From Segatella copri DSM 18205 (GTDB taxonomy: Bacteria; Bacteroidota; Bacteroidia; Bacteroidales; Bacteroidaceae): a DNA stretch of 64,000 nucleotides. The DNA is taken from positions 1,386,001 through 1,450,000 of the forward strand of contig NZ_CP102288.1 in assembly GCF_025151535.1 (NCBI RefSeq). Direction: 5' to 3'. Position numbers and translations under genes: made by a program. The notes below the pieces were generated by a model that saw only the letters and a list, made by a program, of their open reading frames with translations, was not told the origin of the DNA and made no database searches. Below, piece by piece: positions 42,356 to 51,179 of this stretch. The stretch's first letter is position 1. The number at the start of each line of letters is the position of its first letter.

Positions 42356-42484
42356 TAATCGTTATGCGGCAGTAATAATATACATATTAATACGAGTTAG
42401 TAATCCTGTAGTTCTCACATGCTACGAGGAGGTATTAAAAGGTGCGTTTCGACAATGCATCTATTGTAGTATATAATTGCTTAA
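42356..42484 (+). repeat. tet(Q) leader, copy 2 (129-bp direct repeat)
   Basis: Same 129 bp as at 40629-40757, directly after the IS and running into tet(Q). GAGGAGG precedes the GTG at 42442. Leaders of tet(Q) in CTnDOT-type elements are known for translational attenuation, so regulation may be kept here though the promoter is new. Confidence 0.85.
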
Positions 42485-44409
42485 TCCAAATGAATATTAT
42501 AAATTTAGGAATTCTTGCTCACATTGATGCAGGAAAAACTTCCGTAACCGAGAATCTGCTGTTTGCCAGTGGAGCAACGGAAAAGTGCGGCCGTGTGGAT
42601 AATGGTGACACCATAACAGACTCTATGGATATAGAGAAACGTAGAGGAATTACTGTTCGGGCTTCTACGACATCTATTATCTGGAATGGAGTGAAATGCA
42701 ATATCATTGACACTCCGGGACACATGGATTTTATTGCGGAAGTGGAGCGGACATTCAAAATGCTTGATGGAGCAGTCCTCATCTTATCCGCAAAGGAAGG
42801 CATACAAGCGCAGACAAAGTTGCTGTTCAGTACTTTACAAAAGCTGCAAATCCCGACAATTATATTTATCAATAAAATTGACCGTGACGGTGTGAATTTG
42901 GAGCGTTTGTATATGGATATAAAAACAAATCTGTCGCAAGATGTCCTGTTTATGCAAACTGTTGTCGATGGATCGGTTTATCCGGTTTGCTCCCAAACAT
43001 ATATAAAGGAAGAATACAAAGAATTTGTATGCAACCATGACGACGATATATTAGAACGATATTTGGCGGATAGCGAAATTTCACCGGCTGATTATTGGAA
43101 TACGATAATCGCTCTTGTGGCAAAAGCCAAAGTCTATCCGGTGCTACATGGATCAGCAATGTTCAATATCGGTATCAATGAGTTGTTGGACGCCATTTCT
43201 TCTTTTATACTTCCTCCGGCATCAGTCTCAAACAGACTTTCAGCTTATCTCTATAAGATAGAGCATGACCCCAAAGGGCATAAAAGAAGTTTTCTTAAAA
43301 TAATTGACGGAAGTCTGAGACTTCGAGACGTTGTAAGAATCAACGATTCGGAAAAATTCATCAAGATTAAAAATCTAAAGACTATTTATCAGGGCAGAGA
43401 GATAAATGTTGATGAAGTGGGTGCCAATGATATCGCGATTGTAGAGGATATGGAAGATTTTCGAATCGGAGATTATTTAGGTGTTAAGCCTTGTTTGATT
43501 CAAGGATTATCCCATCAGCATCCCGCCCTCAAATCCTCCGTCCGGCCAGACAAGCCCGAAGAGAGAAGCAAGGTTATATCCGCTCTGAATACATTGTGGA
43601 TTGAAGACCCGTCTTTGTCCTTTTCCATAAACTCTTATAGTGATGAATTGGAAATCTCGTTATATGGTTTGACCCAAAAGGAAATCATACAGACATTGCT
43701 TGAAGAGCGATTTTCCGTAAAGGTCCATTTTGATGAGATCAAGACTATCTACAAAGAACGACCTATAAAAAAGGTCAATAAGATTATTCAGATCGAAGTA
43801 CCACCCAACCCTTACTGGGCCACAATAGGGCTGACGCTTGAACCCTTGCCGTTAGGGACAGGGTTGCAAATCGAAAGTGACATCTCCTATGGTTATCTGA
43901 ACCATTCTTTTCAAAATGCCGTTTTTGAAGGGATTCGTATGTCTTGCCAATCTGGTTTACATGGATGGGAAGTGACTGATCTGAAAGTAACTTTTACTCA
44001 AGCCGAGTATTATAGCCCGGTAAGTACACCTGCTGATTTCAGACAGCTGACCCCTTATGTCTTCAGGCTGGCCTTGCAACAGTCAGGTGTGGACATTCTC
44101 GAACCGATGCTCTATTTTGAGTTGCAGATACCCCAAGCGGCAAGTTCCAAAGCTATTACAGATTTGCAAAAAATGATGTCTGAGATTGAAGACATCAGTT
44201 GCAATAATGAGTGGTGTCATATTAAAGGGAAAGTTCCATTAAATACAAGTAAAGACTACGCCTCAGAAGTAAGTTCATACACTAAGGGCTTAGGCGTTTT
44301 TATGGTCAAGCCATGCGGGTATCAAATAACAAAAGGCGATTATTCTGATAATATCCGCATGAACGAAAAAGATAAACTTTTATTCATGTTCCAAAAATCA
44401 ATGTCATGA
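42442..44409 (+). CDS. tetQ: tetracycline resistance ribosomal protection protein Tet(Q)
   Basis: A translation GTPase that removes tetracycline from the ribosome. G-domain motifs: [23 protein letters not shown]-terminal domains IV-V follow. 655 residues from GTG 42442, which has a strong GAGGAGG; the alternative ATG at 42490 gives [17 protein letters not shown], which aligns with other ribosomal protection proteins. The protein ends MFQKSMS, whereas the usual Tet(Q) end has two more residues; here the TGA stop is made by the first bases of the next IS. No rteA or rteB follows. Essentially whole, likely functional. Confidence 0.95.
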   Translation: MRFDNASIVVYNCLIQMNIINLGILAHIDAGKTSVTENLLFASGATEKCGRVDNGDTITDSMDIEKRRGITVRASTTSIIWNGVKCNIIDTPGHMDFIAEVERTFKMLDGAVLILSAKEGIQAQTKLLFSTLQKLQIPTIIFINKIDRDGVNLERLYMDIKTNLSQDVLFMQTVVDGSVYPVCSQTYIKEEYKEFVCNHDDDILERYLADSEISPADYWNTIIALVAKAKVYPVLHGSAMFNIGINELLDAISSFILPPASVSNRLSAYLYKIEHDPKGHKRSFLKIIDGSLRLRDVVRINDSEKFIKIKNLKTIYQGREINVDEVGANDIAIVEDMEDFRIGDYLGVKPCLIQGLSHQHPALKSSVRPDKPEERSKVISALNTLWIEDPSLSFSINSYSDELEISLYGLTQKEIIQTLLEERFSVKVHFDEIKTIYKERPIKKVNKIIQIEVPPNPYWATIGLTLEPLPLGTGLQIESDISYGYLNHSFQNAVFEGIRMSCQSGLHGWEVTDLKVTFTQAEYYSPVSTPADFRQLTPYVFRLALQQSGVDILEPMLYFELQIPQAASSKAITDLQKMMSEIEDISCNNEWCHIKGKVPLNTSKDYASEVSSYTKGLGVFMVKPCGYQITKGDYSDNIRMNEKDKLLFMFQKSMS

Positions 44410-45864
44410 GCCCACTTTAAAAAGGAGCATATTTTGATTCCAGTCTGACCAGTGTGGTCATTCTGAGTGAAACATAGCAATCGGCTCCGCTGGTGAATAT
44501 CTGTCGAGAAATCGCTTTGAAAGAGCCGAAAGCTTCTCTGATAGGCCCGAAAAGGGCAAATATCGATCTTTGAAATGTTGAAATCTGGAATATTACCATC
44601 CTTCGGAGGTTCATCCACATACATCTGCTATATGCATGCATACGATGTTTGAGCAAGCCCCTGTATCGGGTCTTGCCATTACGTGTATGAAAACTGTATT
44701 GGAACATGGCAGCTTCAACGTTATTTCGTTTATGCTGCTCCTCCAAAGGAAGGCTTTCTATCTGCTTCCTTAGCTGATAGGCTTTAATGTCTTTGTCTTC
44801 AAAGTAACGCCAACCGGTTTTGTTGTTCCATGGGATTCTCCAACGTTTTCTGGAGCCCTGCTTTGTGACAGCTTTGACGGCCTCATAGGTGTTGCCAGTA
44901 GCAATCTCCCTGATGGTAAGACCATCCTCGTCATGTGGTATCAGTTCCCATCTGCATCCACCTTGCATCTTGCCAGTCTTGAGCTGCATGGCATTGTGGT
45001 TCTTTGCAAACTCTCGATTGTCTGGACTTTGATAGGCACCATCTGCATACAGGTCTTCAATCGTAGAATCCGTGACACGTTCACTGTTTTCCACAGCCTC
45101 CTGAAGGAAATGGCAGTCTGCAAATACTGCAGTTTCAACCTGAACGGAAGTGATGATGTTAGGCTTGCCTTCCTCTACAGTCTCTGTGATGTTGGTCACA
45201 TAGCCTTGCACCTTCTGGTCGTTCTTGGCACGATAGGTTGCATCAGGATCGTTAGGATTCTGAAGACTGTCTGCCTTTACCTTCTTGAGAAGGTGTACAT
45301 GCTTGCCAGCAAGCTGCTCAAAGCAGAGCTGCATCAGGTCAATGCCAGTTCTTTCCTGATATTCGCAGATGCGGCGGCGAAACAGATAATAGGTATCTAT
45401 TGATGGGGTTACATCAGTCAGAAGTTCCATGCCGAGAGCCTTTCTGGTAAGAAGGTCAAACTCGCACTTCTCAAACAGATCCTCGTCGCTGCAACCGAAT
45501 CCCTCCTTCAAGACAGACATAGCCACGAGTATGCGGATGGAAGCATTTGGGCGGCCGCTCTTCTTGCCTTCTGGAAACAATGGCTTGAATATCTCCTCAT
45601 CAATCTTGGTTGTCACGAGGCTATAGAACTGGTTATGCCATGCGTTGGGGTCAGAATACTTCTTTGAAGCACGACTTCCTAACTGCATTGAGGGAGCCGT
45701 GAATATATCTAACTGAGGATTCGGATCTGTCTTTTTAAACATAGTCATTCTTTTAATTGATGGTGTAAAGATACGAAAAATATTCCAGATAACAGCATAA
45801 AGCAGAGATTATTTTCGTGAAATATAAACATTTTAAACAGGCCTTACTTTTTAAAGTGGGCTCA
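44407..45864 (-). mobile_element. IS1182-type element at the end of tet(Q)
   Basis: 1458 bp with 18-bp perfect inverted repeats TGAGCCCACTTTAAAAAG. The first three bases form the stop codon of tet(Q). No target duplication is apparent. It carries one 443-residue transposase. Confidence 0.85.
44417..45748 (-). CDS. IS1182-family transposase
   Basis: 443 residues. The N-terminal DUF772-like domain (GRPNASIRILVAMSVLKEGF) and DDE core (VKADSLQNPNDPDATYRAKN, TIEDLYADGAYQSPDNREFA, NNVEAAMFQYSFHTRNGKTR) are typical of IS1182. Complete frame with ATG start; ends inside the inverted repeat region. Probably active or recently so. Confidence 0.85.
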   Translation of the reverse strand: MTMFKKTDPNPQLDIFTAPSMQLGSRASKKYSDPNAWHNQFYSLVTTKIDEEIFKPLFPEGKKSGRPNASIRILVAMSVLKEGFGCSDEDLFEKCEFDLLTRKALGMELLTDVTPSIDTYYLFRRRICEYQERTGIDLMQLCFEQLAGKHVHLLKKVKADSLQNPNDPDATYRAKNDQKVQGYVTNITETVEEGKPNIITSVQVETAVFADCHFLQEAVENSERVTDSTIEDLYADGAYQSPDNREFAKNHNAMQLKTGKMQGGCRWELIPHDEDGLTIREIATGNTYEAVKAVTKQGSRKRWRIPWNNKTGWRYFEDKDIKAYQLRKQIESLPLEEQHKRNNVEAAMFQYSFHTRNGKTRYRGLLKHRMHAYSRCMWMNLRRMVIFQISTFQRSIFALFGPIREAFGSFKAISRQIFTSGADCYVSLRMTTLVRLESKYAPF

Positions 45865-46384
45865 ATAGTTATTCAAGTCTTAAAAAACTCCAAAATTGAC
45901 GAAGAACTACAAGATTTCGGGAGAAAGTTTCGAAAAAAGTTATTTTTGGATGCGACCCAGTCGCCATGTAAGGACGCCTGGGTGATTGCTATTATAACCA
46001 GGGCTTAGAATGCCTAAAAGGTTATTCAGTATTCAGTATTCAGTTTTTTTCGCGATAGTTACCTTTTTCATGGTTATAAATTGTAAGTAATTATTTTATA
46101 TTATATATATATATTATAATATATATATAATATACTATCTATACAGAGAGTGGTAACAACAGCGAAAAAAACTGAATACTGAATACTGAACACGTTTCTG
46201 CAAATAGGTTATCACTCTGTAATATACAGATTTATAACGCTAAACATAGTTTCCTATATCGCAAAACATAGAGATGCACCGCATAAACATAGAGTTTGTT
46301 TTTTAAGCTAACTTTCAAATCGTAAGTTTGCTGAAAATCGCTCCTTATCACATGTCTAAATTTGGTAGATACCGGATTTTATCG
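45865..46384. other. non-coding stretch before HU with a large inverted repeat
   Basis: About 520 bases without a gene; its main content is the inverted repeat at 46025-46190. The remainder is AT-rich; no open frame with a recognisable product was found. Confidence 0.6.
46025..46190. repeat. 166-bp inverted repeat with AT-palindrome core
   Basis: Perfect 29-bp arms: TTCAGTATTCAGTATTCAG followed by seven T and CGC on the left, the exact inverse on the right, with weaker pairing (GTTACC / GGTAAC) inside. The centre is a run of TA steps (about 46090-46135) that is itself palindromic. Each arm holds tandem ATTCAGT words. It could form a cruciform. Confidence 0.85.
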
Positions 46385-46392
46385 TATCTTTG
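46385..46392 (+). promoter_or_regulatory. -7 promoter box of the HU gene
   Basis: TATCTTTG, followed by a ~165-base leader. Confidence 0.65.
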
Positions 46393-46398
46393 CACCAG

Positions 46399-46565
46399 CA
46401 ATCGAAGGAAACGCCTTAGGTGCCTGAAGGCGGTCTTCTATTAAGACCAACACGGGTCATAAATGATGGCAGGCGCCGGTCATCAATGAAGACCCCGAAA
46501 ACGGCAGGAACGGGGCGTTCTGGGGAGTTGCAAAACAAAGGACTCTAAACATACTACAAACGACT
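46399..46565 (+). promoter_or_regulatory. structured 5' leader of the HU gene
   Basis: Three consecutive hairpins: CGCCTT / AAGGCG (46412-46432), GGTCTT / AAGACC (46432-46448), CCCCG / CGGGG (46493-46515). Between them two similar GGTCAT-ATGA segments. No known riboswitch recognised. Confidence 0.5.
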
Positions 46566-47231
46566 ATGATTAATTACAGCATCGTAATGCGTAGCGTGAA
46601 CGCAAATCTTCTGGAAATCAACCAGGCGAAGTCACGCATCAACCAGGCGAAGAAGGAGGGCAAGACCCCTGACCCAAAGGACCTGGAACTTGTGAAGACC
46701 GAGAAGCAGAATGCTTTCGCCATCTCACAGTACACCGACATCATGACCATCGAGAAGTTTGCCAAGCACATCACTTCGCATGGCAGTGTTTATTCGAGAG
46801 CTGACATCAGCGCCATCCTCTACATCGCCGTAGACTGCATGCGTGAGATGTTGCTCGAGGGCAAGAAAATCCGTCTGGGCGACCTTGGTGATTTCTCTAT
46901 CCTTCTCACCTCAAAGGGTGCTGAGGATGCCGACAAGTTCACCGCACAGAACATCACCGGTGTGAAGGTTCAGTGGGAGCCTGGTCAGGAGTTCAAGAAC
47001 CTTCGCGATGACGCCGAGTTCAACCTCGTAGCCAGCCGCAGCGCTCAGGCAGCCGTTATCAAGGCGATTAAGGAGGGTAAGACCAACGTTGACCTCAACG
47101 CGCCAACTACTCCGGATAATACACCAGGCGGTTCTACCCCAGGTGGTTCAAACACCGGTCAGACCGGCAGCGAAGGCCAAGGCTCTGAATCAGGCGGCGG
47201 TACTGGCGATACTGGCGACGGCCTTGAATAG
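46566..47231 (+). CDS. HU-HIG family DNA-binding protein
   Basis: 221 residues. An HU-like histone-fold DNA-binding domain of the Bacteroidota HU-HIG type (residues ~1-165: VMRSVNANLLEINQAKSRIN; TIEKFAKHITSHGSVYSRAD; KIRLGDLGDFSILLTSKGAE) is followed by a ~45-residue Gly/Thr/Ser-rich tail (TPDNTPGGSTPGGSNTGQTG). Such genes occur next to a smalltalk gene and a DUF5675 or amidase gene in Bacteroidota islands; here the smalltalk gene follows but DUF5675 is 22 kb away. Likely shapes DNA of the island; exact role unknown. Confidence 0.9.
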   Translation: MINYSIVMRSVNANLLEINQAKSRINQAKKEGKTPDPKDLELVKTEKQNAFAISQYTDIMTIEKFAKHITSHGSVYSRADISAILYIAVDCMREMLLEGKKIRLGDLGDFSILLTSKGAEDADKFTAQNITGVKVQWEPGQEFKNLRDDAEFNLVASRSAQAAVIKAIKEGKTNVDLNAPTTPDNTPGGSTPGGSNTGQTGSEGQGSESGGGTGDTGDGLE

Positions 47232-47329
47232 CCCAAGGATAGACTGGCTAGGGTGCTAGCCCCTAGCCCAGCCTATCCGCCCCACAAAAAATTCAACATT
47301 CAACACTCAACATTCAACATTCAAAAAAA

Positions 47330-47425
47330 ATGAAAGCGAACACTTGGAAAACAATTCTGCAGATAGCCATCAGCATACTGACCGCTATCGCTACTACGCT
47401 CGGAGTAACGAGCTGCATGGGATAA
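47330..47425 (+). CDS. smalltalk family small protein
   Basis: 31 residues: MKANTWKTILQIAISILTAI, then ATTLGVTSCMG. Matches the Bacteroidota 'smalltalk' family of tiny hydrophobic proteins encoded after HU-HIG genes: short basic start, one membrane helix, conserved TTLGVTSCM end. Function unknown; the Cys near the C-terminus is conserved in the family. Located 98 bases after HU. Confidence 0.85.
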   Translation: MKANTWKTILQIAISILTAIATTLGVTSCMG

Positions 47426-47472
47426 AGAACATGGAGTCTAATTTATTATAATAAGCAGACTCAATCATAAAT

Positions 47473-47514
47473 GAAAACGACCGCTCACCTCATACGAGGA
47501 GAGCGGTCGTTTTC
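47473..47514 (+). terminator. terminator of the HU-smalltalk unit
   Basis: Perfect 14-bp stem GAAAACGACCGCTC / GAGCGGTCGTTTTC, followed by GTTC; strong, possibly bidirectional. Confidence 0.8.
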
Positions 47515-47579
47515 GTTCTACCGAGAATTCCGGTCATTAAGGTCATGGTCGTTTCGGTCATCAAGGATTTTCGAATAAC

Positions 47580-47706
47580 ATGACGAAAACATCAAAAACG
47601 TATGTTCTTTTCTGCCACAGAAGAAACTCTCGAAATTCTCAATTCACTAGATGTGAACAAGAGTGATTTCATCAATGAATGTATCTTAAAGACGGTAAGA
47701 GGTTAA
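47580..47706 (+). pseudogene. short ribbon-helix-helix-like gene with a frameshift
   Basis: MTKTSKTYV starts at 47580, then a one-base shift is needed to reach SATEETLEILNSLDVNKSDF, INECILKTVRG ending at 47706. The joined product (~42 residues) resembles short CopG-like antitoxins. It ends in its own terminator. Weakly supported. Confidence 0.35.
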
Positions 47707-47724
47707 ATCCTCTTCCGTCTTTTT
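47688..47724 (+). terminator. terminator overlapping the short gene
   Basis: AAAGACGGTAAGAGG / CCTCTTCCGTCTTT, then TTTC; the stop codon of the small frame lies in the loop. Confidence 0.65.
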
Positions 47725-48154
47725 CTCTGAATCTGTCCCAATCCGGTTTAAGCACGTCCATCGTACAGACCATTGCTTTGTATTTGTCTCCAAGTTCGCC
47801 TTCATTCATAGTCTTATTAATTTTTTAACACGCATAATTTGCTAGTTTCTAACATTTTTTTATTTTTGCAGGTGATTCTGTATCTCCTATGTAGAGATTC
47901 AGATGACCGACATTAAAAAACGAACTTGATTCGCATGATGAAAGAGACAAACAACAGATAATCTCCGTGTAGTTTCTTCCGATGAAAATAAAACTCCAAA
48001 TATGACTCTCAAAAATACGCTCAAAGATTTGCATATATCGTAGAAAATGCTTATCTTTGCAGAAGCTCTCTTTGGTCTTCGCTGTCATGGCTAGACTGCC
48101 CTCCGCTTTAGTGAGAACTCATGGAATATAAATCACTTGAAAAAATAGTTTAGT
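47725..48154. other. gene-free stretch with one promoter
   Basis: No gene seen. Contains the -7 box TATCTTTG at 48052-48059 for the gene at 48155. Confidence 0.5.
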
Positions 48155-49060
48155 ATGATAACGGATACAATGAGCTATGCAGATATTGCAAAGGAATTGG
48201 AAGAGGATTATAAGAACGTAGTCAGATACCAAGTCCATCTGCCCGTTAAGAAGTATATGAAAGAGGTTATGAGCCGACCTGATGGCAAGGTCTTGTTCAA
48301 GCCCGTGGAGTGGACCTCCCCCAGACACAACAAGATGCTGCTGACACCATTTAGCAGGAACAAGAAGGATGCACGCAAAAATGGTCTTGTTGTTAATGTT
48401 TGCTGTATTTTCCTATATAAGGGTGAGCTCAATATGGCTGTATATTCACACATGGTATTGCCATGGATTCATGTGCAGTTTTTTACTCGTCATTTTTTCC
48501 AGCGTTACAACGAGCGATACCTTCATGATCCTTCATTACAGATGATGGATATCGTAAAGCATTTTATCCGCTCTGAGTTTGTTGAATCGTTTTCTAAGAT
48601 TGTGGAGCATCCAAAGCTCGGCTTGGAAAGCTTTACGATATTTCCCCATGGTTGTTCCTTCTCTGAAATTATCGACAACGATCCGTATGTATTGCATCAT
48701 ACTTTTGTCTCTTTTGACATGCTGTATACCGAGCAGCTGTTGAACTTGGCAGAGCTGTTGTATGAGCAGCGCCTGGATAGTTATTCAGGCAACAAATCTG
48801 ATGGTAAATTTTCGCATGAAGAACAAAGAGTGGAGAATTTTAAAAAACATGTCGCTGCATTCCCGATGTTGAAGGCTGATTTTCAGAAACGCCATAAAAA
48901 CTTCAGAAATTTTAGTGAATTGTGTTTTCAACTGTCTATTGATATTCTTGATCTTACAGAAGGGATGGAGAATCCGGTACTCAATCAGTTTGGCAAGCGT
49001 TTGTTAGACATTTCGGGATTACCGGACAAAGAAAACAAAGCTGAATTAATGAAGTTATAG
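48155..49060 (+). CDS. hypothetical protein
   Basis: 301 residues, soluble and without signal peptide (MITDTMSYADIAKELEEDYK, NVVRYQVHLPVKKYMKEVMS; HMVLPWIHVQFFTRHFFQRY; LTEGMENPVLNQFGKRLLDI). The pattern 'HVQFFTRHFFQRYNERYL' could be a metal-dependent core, but I recognise no family. Downstream of the box at 48052. Lies on the right border of the island. Confidence 0.6.
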   Translation: MITDTMSYADIAKELEEDYKNVVRYQVHLPVKKYMKEVMSRPDGKVLFKPVEWTSPRHNKMLLTPFSRNKKDARKNGLVVNVCCIFLYKGELNMAVYSHMVLPWIHVQFFTRHFFQRYNERYLHDPSLQMMDIVKHFIRSEFVESFSKIVEHPKLGLESFTIFPHGCSFSEIIDNDPYVLHHTFVSFDMLYTEQLLNLAELLYEQRLDSYSGNKSDGKFSHEEQRVENFKKHVAAFPMLKADFQKRHKNFRNFSELCFQLSIDILDLTEGMENPVLNQFGKRLLDISGLPDKENKAELMKL

Positions 49061-49095
49061 GCAGTGGGCTGATTGAACTTTTTTTGAAATAACTG

Positions 49096-49416
49096 AACTT
49101 TCGCAAGTATTGGAGCGTACTGAAGACTAGGCTGAAGAAGCAGGGAAATCAGTTGGCTACAAATTGTAGTCAACTGAAAATGGTAGCAGCCGATGGCAAG
49201 CGCTATCTCACAGACTGCCTTCCTCAAAGCGATATGTTGCAGCTGGTGGAAGCTACTCCCAGCCATCATGCCATGACCTTTGCCAAGTGGCTTATCACTG
49301 GTGAGAATCAACTCGACAGCAAGAGCCGCGATAAGGCTTATCAGCTATGGGATAGCTCGCTGCTACAAACAATCGAAGTAGGAACATATGAGATCCATTA
49401 TCGTCCGTACTCATGA
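49096..49416 (+). pseudogene. fragment of a BRO-N/DinD-like antirepressor gene
   Basis: Open frame without start reading KYWSVLKTRLKKQGNQLATN, CSQLKMVAADGKRYLTDC, ... EATPSHHAMTFAKWLI, matching the Bro-N / DinD-like phrase YWxxLKxRLxxEG...K..A.DGK.RLTD...PS.KA..FK.WL. The N-terminal part is missing and the C-terminus is short. Such genes travel with phages and mobile elements. Confidence 0.6.
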
Positions 49417-49520
49417 AATTACGTGAGATGCTTTGAAAGAGAAAATAAGAGAGTATCTGAAGCATAACCGTTATACATAGGATACTCCAAGACATTCTAC
49501 AATCTAAAAATTTTGGTAAT

Positions 49521-50366
49521 ATGTCAGACAAAATAGATAAAAGAATAACAGAGCAGAGTTCGCTCTACGAACATCTGGAAAAGATGAGCGTGGAAGAACT
49601 CACCGCTCATATCAATGCAGAAAACAAGAAGGTGGCTCTGGCAATAGAACAAGCATTGCCCGCCATCAACCAACTGATTTCCGCCATCGAAGGGCAGCTG
49701 AAGAAGGGTGGTAGACTCTTCTATGCCGGTTGCGGAACGGGCGGAAGACTAGCTACCCTCGATACCATAGAAGTACAGAACACCTATGGCATCGACGGTT
49801 CGCAGATACAAGCCATCTTCCCTGGAGGCATCGGCTGCCTTACGCAAACCAGGGAATCCAGAGAAGACGACCTGGAGAATGGTTGGCACCAGCTCTGCGA
49901 CAAGCATATCTCAGAGCAGGATTTCGTGCTGGGCTTCTCGGCAAGCGGCACCACCCCCTTCGTACTCGCCATCCTGAAGCATTGCAAGGAGGCAGGTATT
50001 CCTACGGGTTGCATCGTCAACAATCCTCATGCTCCCATCGCCCAAGCAGCCGATTATCCCGTAGAAGTAATCACGGGACCGGAATTTGTAACGGGAAGTA
50101 CCCGCATGAAAGCAGGATCATCGCAGAAGATGATTCTGGATATGATCAGCACTTCCCTTCAGATAAGACAAGGACGGGTGGAAGGCAACAAGATGGTGAA
50201 CGCCAAGCTTATCAATCATAAACTCATCGACCGCGCCTGCCGCATCTTCATGGAACGCAATCCGCAATATACGGATTACGAGAAAGTGAAGCTGCTGATT
50301 CTGAAAGCAGGAAGCGTGAAGAAGGCGGAAGACTTGCTGAAGAGTAAAAGCGATTTAGATGTTTAG
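49521..50366 (+). CDS. murQ: N-acetylmuramic acid 6-phosphate etherase
   Basis: 281-residue MurQ, which cleaves the lactyl ether of MurNAc-6-phosphate in cell-wall recycling in the cytoplasm. SIS-domain motifs: GRLFYAGCGTGGRLATLDTI (substrate loop with catalytic Glu near), LGFSASGTTPFVLAIL, GPEFVTGSTRMKAGSSQKMI (family signature) and a C-terminal UBA-like helical part. Length near normal. The gene restarts the ordinary chromosome after the island; the SDR gene follows 70 bases later. Confidence 0.9.
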   Translation: MSDKIDKRITEQSSLYEHLEKMSVEELTAHINAENKKVALAIEQALPAINQLISAIEGQLKKGGRLFYAGCGTGGRLATLDTIEVQNTYGIDGSQIQAIFPGGIGCLTQTRESREDDLENGWHQLCDKHISEQDFVLGFSASGTTPFVLAILKHCKEAGIPTGCIVNNPHAPIAQAADYPVEVITGPEFVTGSTRMKAGSSQKMILDMISTSLQIRQGRVEGNKMVNAKLINHKLIDRACRIFMERNPQYTDYEKVKLLILKAGSVKKAEDLLKSKSDLDV

Positions 50367-50436
50367 ATAGAGTTAGACCAAACTTCACCTTATATAAATA
50401 GAACTATCAAGATTGCACCTTATATAATAGGACTAT

Positions 50437-51174
50437 ATGGCAAAGAAAGCAATTGTAATGGGTGCCACATCGGGCATCGGAATGGAAGTGGCAAAACTGC
50501 TTGCTGCAAAAGGATGGCAAGTGGGAATAGCCGGAAGAAGAATCGAAAGATTGCAGGCTCTGATTTCGCAGGGCGGCATTACCTGCTACCAGCAAATAGA
50601 CGTGACTTCTCCCGATGCTCCTGCCCAACTTCTCGAACTCATCGATAAGTTGGGAGGCATGGACCTCTACTTCCATAGTTCCGGCATTGGCTGGCAGAAC
50701 AACTCGCTGGATATAGAAAAGGAAATGAAGACCCTGGAAACCAACGGCTTGGGATTCACAAGAATGGTAGATACGGCATTCAACTGGTTTGCTACTCATC
50801 ATCAGAACAATTCAAAAGCCCGCATTGCCTGCATCACTTCCATTGCCGGAACCAAAGGTCTCGGTGCCGCCCCAGCCTACTCTGCCACCAAGCGATTCCA
50901 GAACCATTATCTGGAATGCCTGTCGCAACAGGCACGGATGCGTCATCTCCCTATCGCCATCACAGATATCCGACCAGGCTTCGTAAAGACCGACCTTATC
51001 GCAGGCAGCAGCTATCCGCTGCAACTCAAACCGGAAGATGTGGCGAAGCATATCGTAAGTGCCATCGAAAACGGAAAGGAAGTTAAGGTGATAGACTGGA
51101 GATATGATATCCTCGTCTTCCTCTGGCGACTCATTCCTAGATGGTTATGGACGAGATTGAAGATTACAACATAA
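50437..51174 (+). CDS. short-chain dehydrogenase/reductase
   Basis: 245 residues; classical SDR with the dinucleotide motif MGATSGIGMEV, the Asn/Ser region ITSIAGTKG, and the catalytic YSATK (Tyr-x3-Lys). The N-terminal arginine pair AGRRIERLQ suggests NADP(H). Substrate unknown. Possibly cotranscribed with murQ. It ends convergent to the phytase-like gene, six bases apart. Confidence 0.85.
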   Translation: MAKKAIVMGATSGIGMEVAKLLAAKGWQVGIAGRRIERLQALISQGGITCYQQIDVTSPDAPAQLLELIDKLGGMDLYFHSSGIGWQNNSLDIEKEMKTLETNGLGFTRMVDTAFNWFATHHQNNSKARIACITSIAGTKGLGAAPAYSATKRFQNHYLECLSQQARMRHLPIAITDIRPGFVKTDLIAGSSYPLQLKPEDVAKHIVSAIENGKEVKVIDWRYDILVFLWRLIPRWLWTRLKITT

Positions 51175-51179
51175 CAACT

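Noticed and set aside
42490..45864. A complete CTnDOT-type tetQ-rteA-rteB operon
   Set aside because: An IS1182-type element follows tet(Q) directly and no two-component regulator genes are present.
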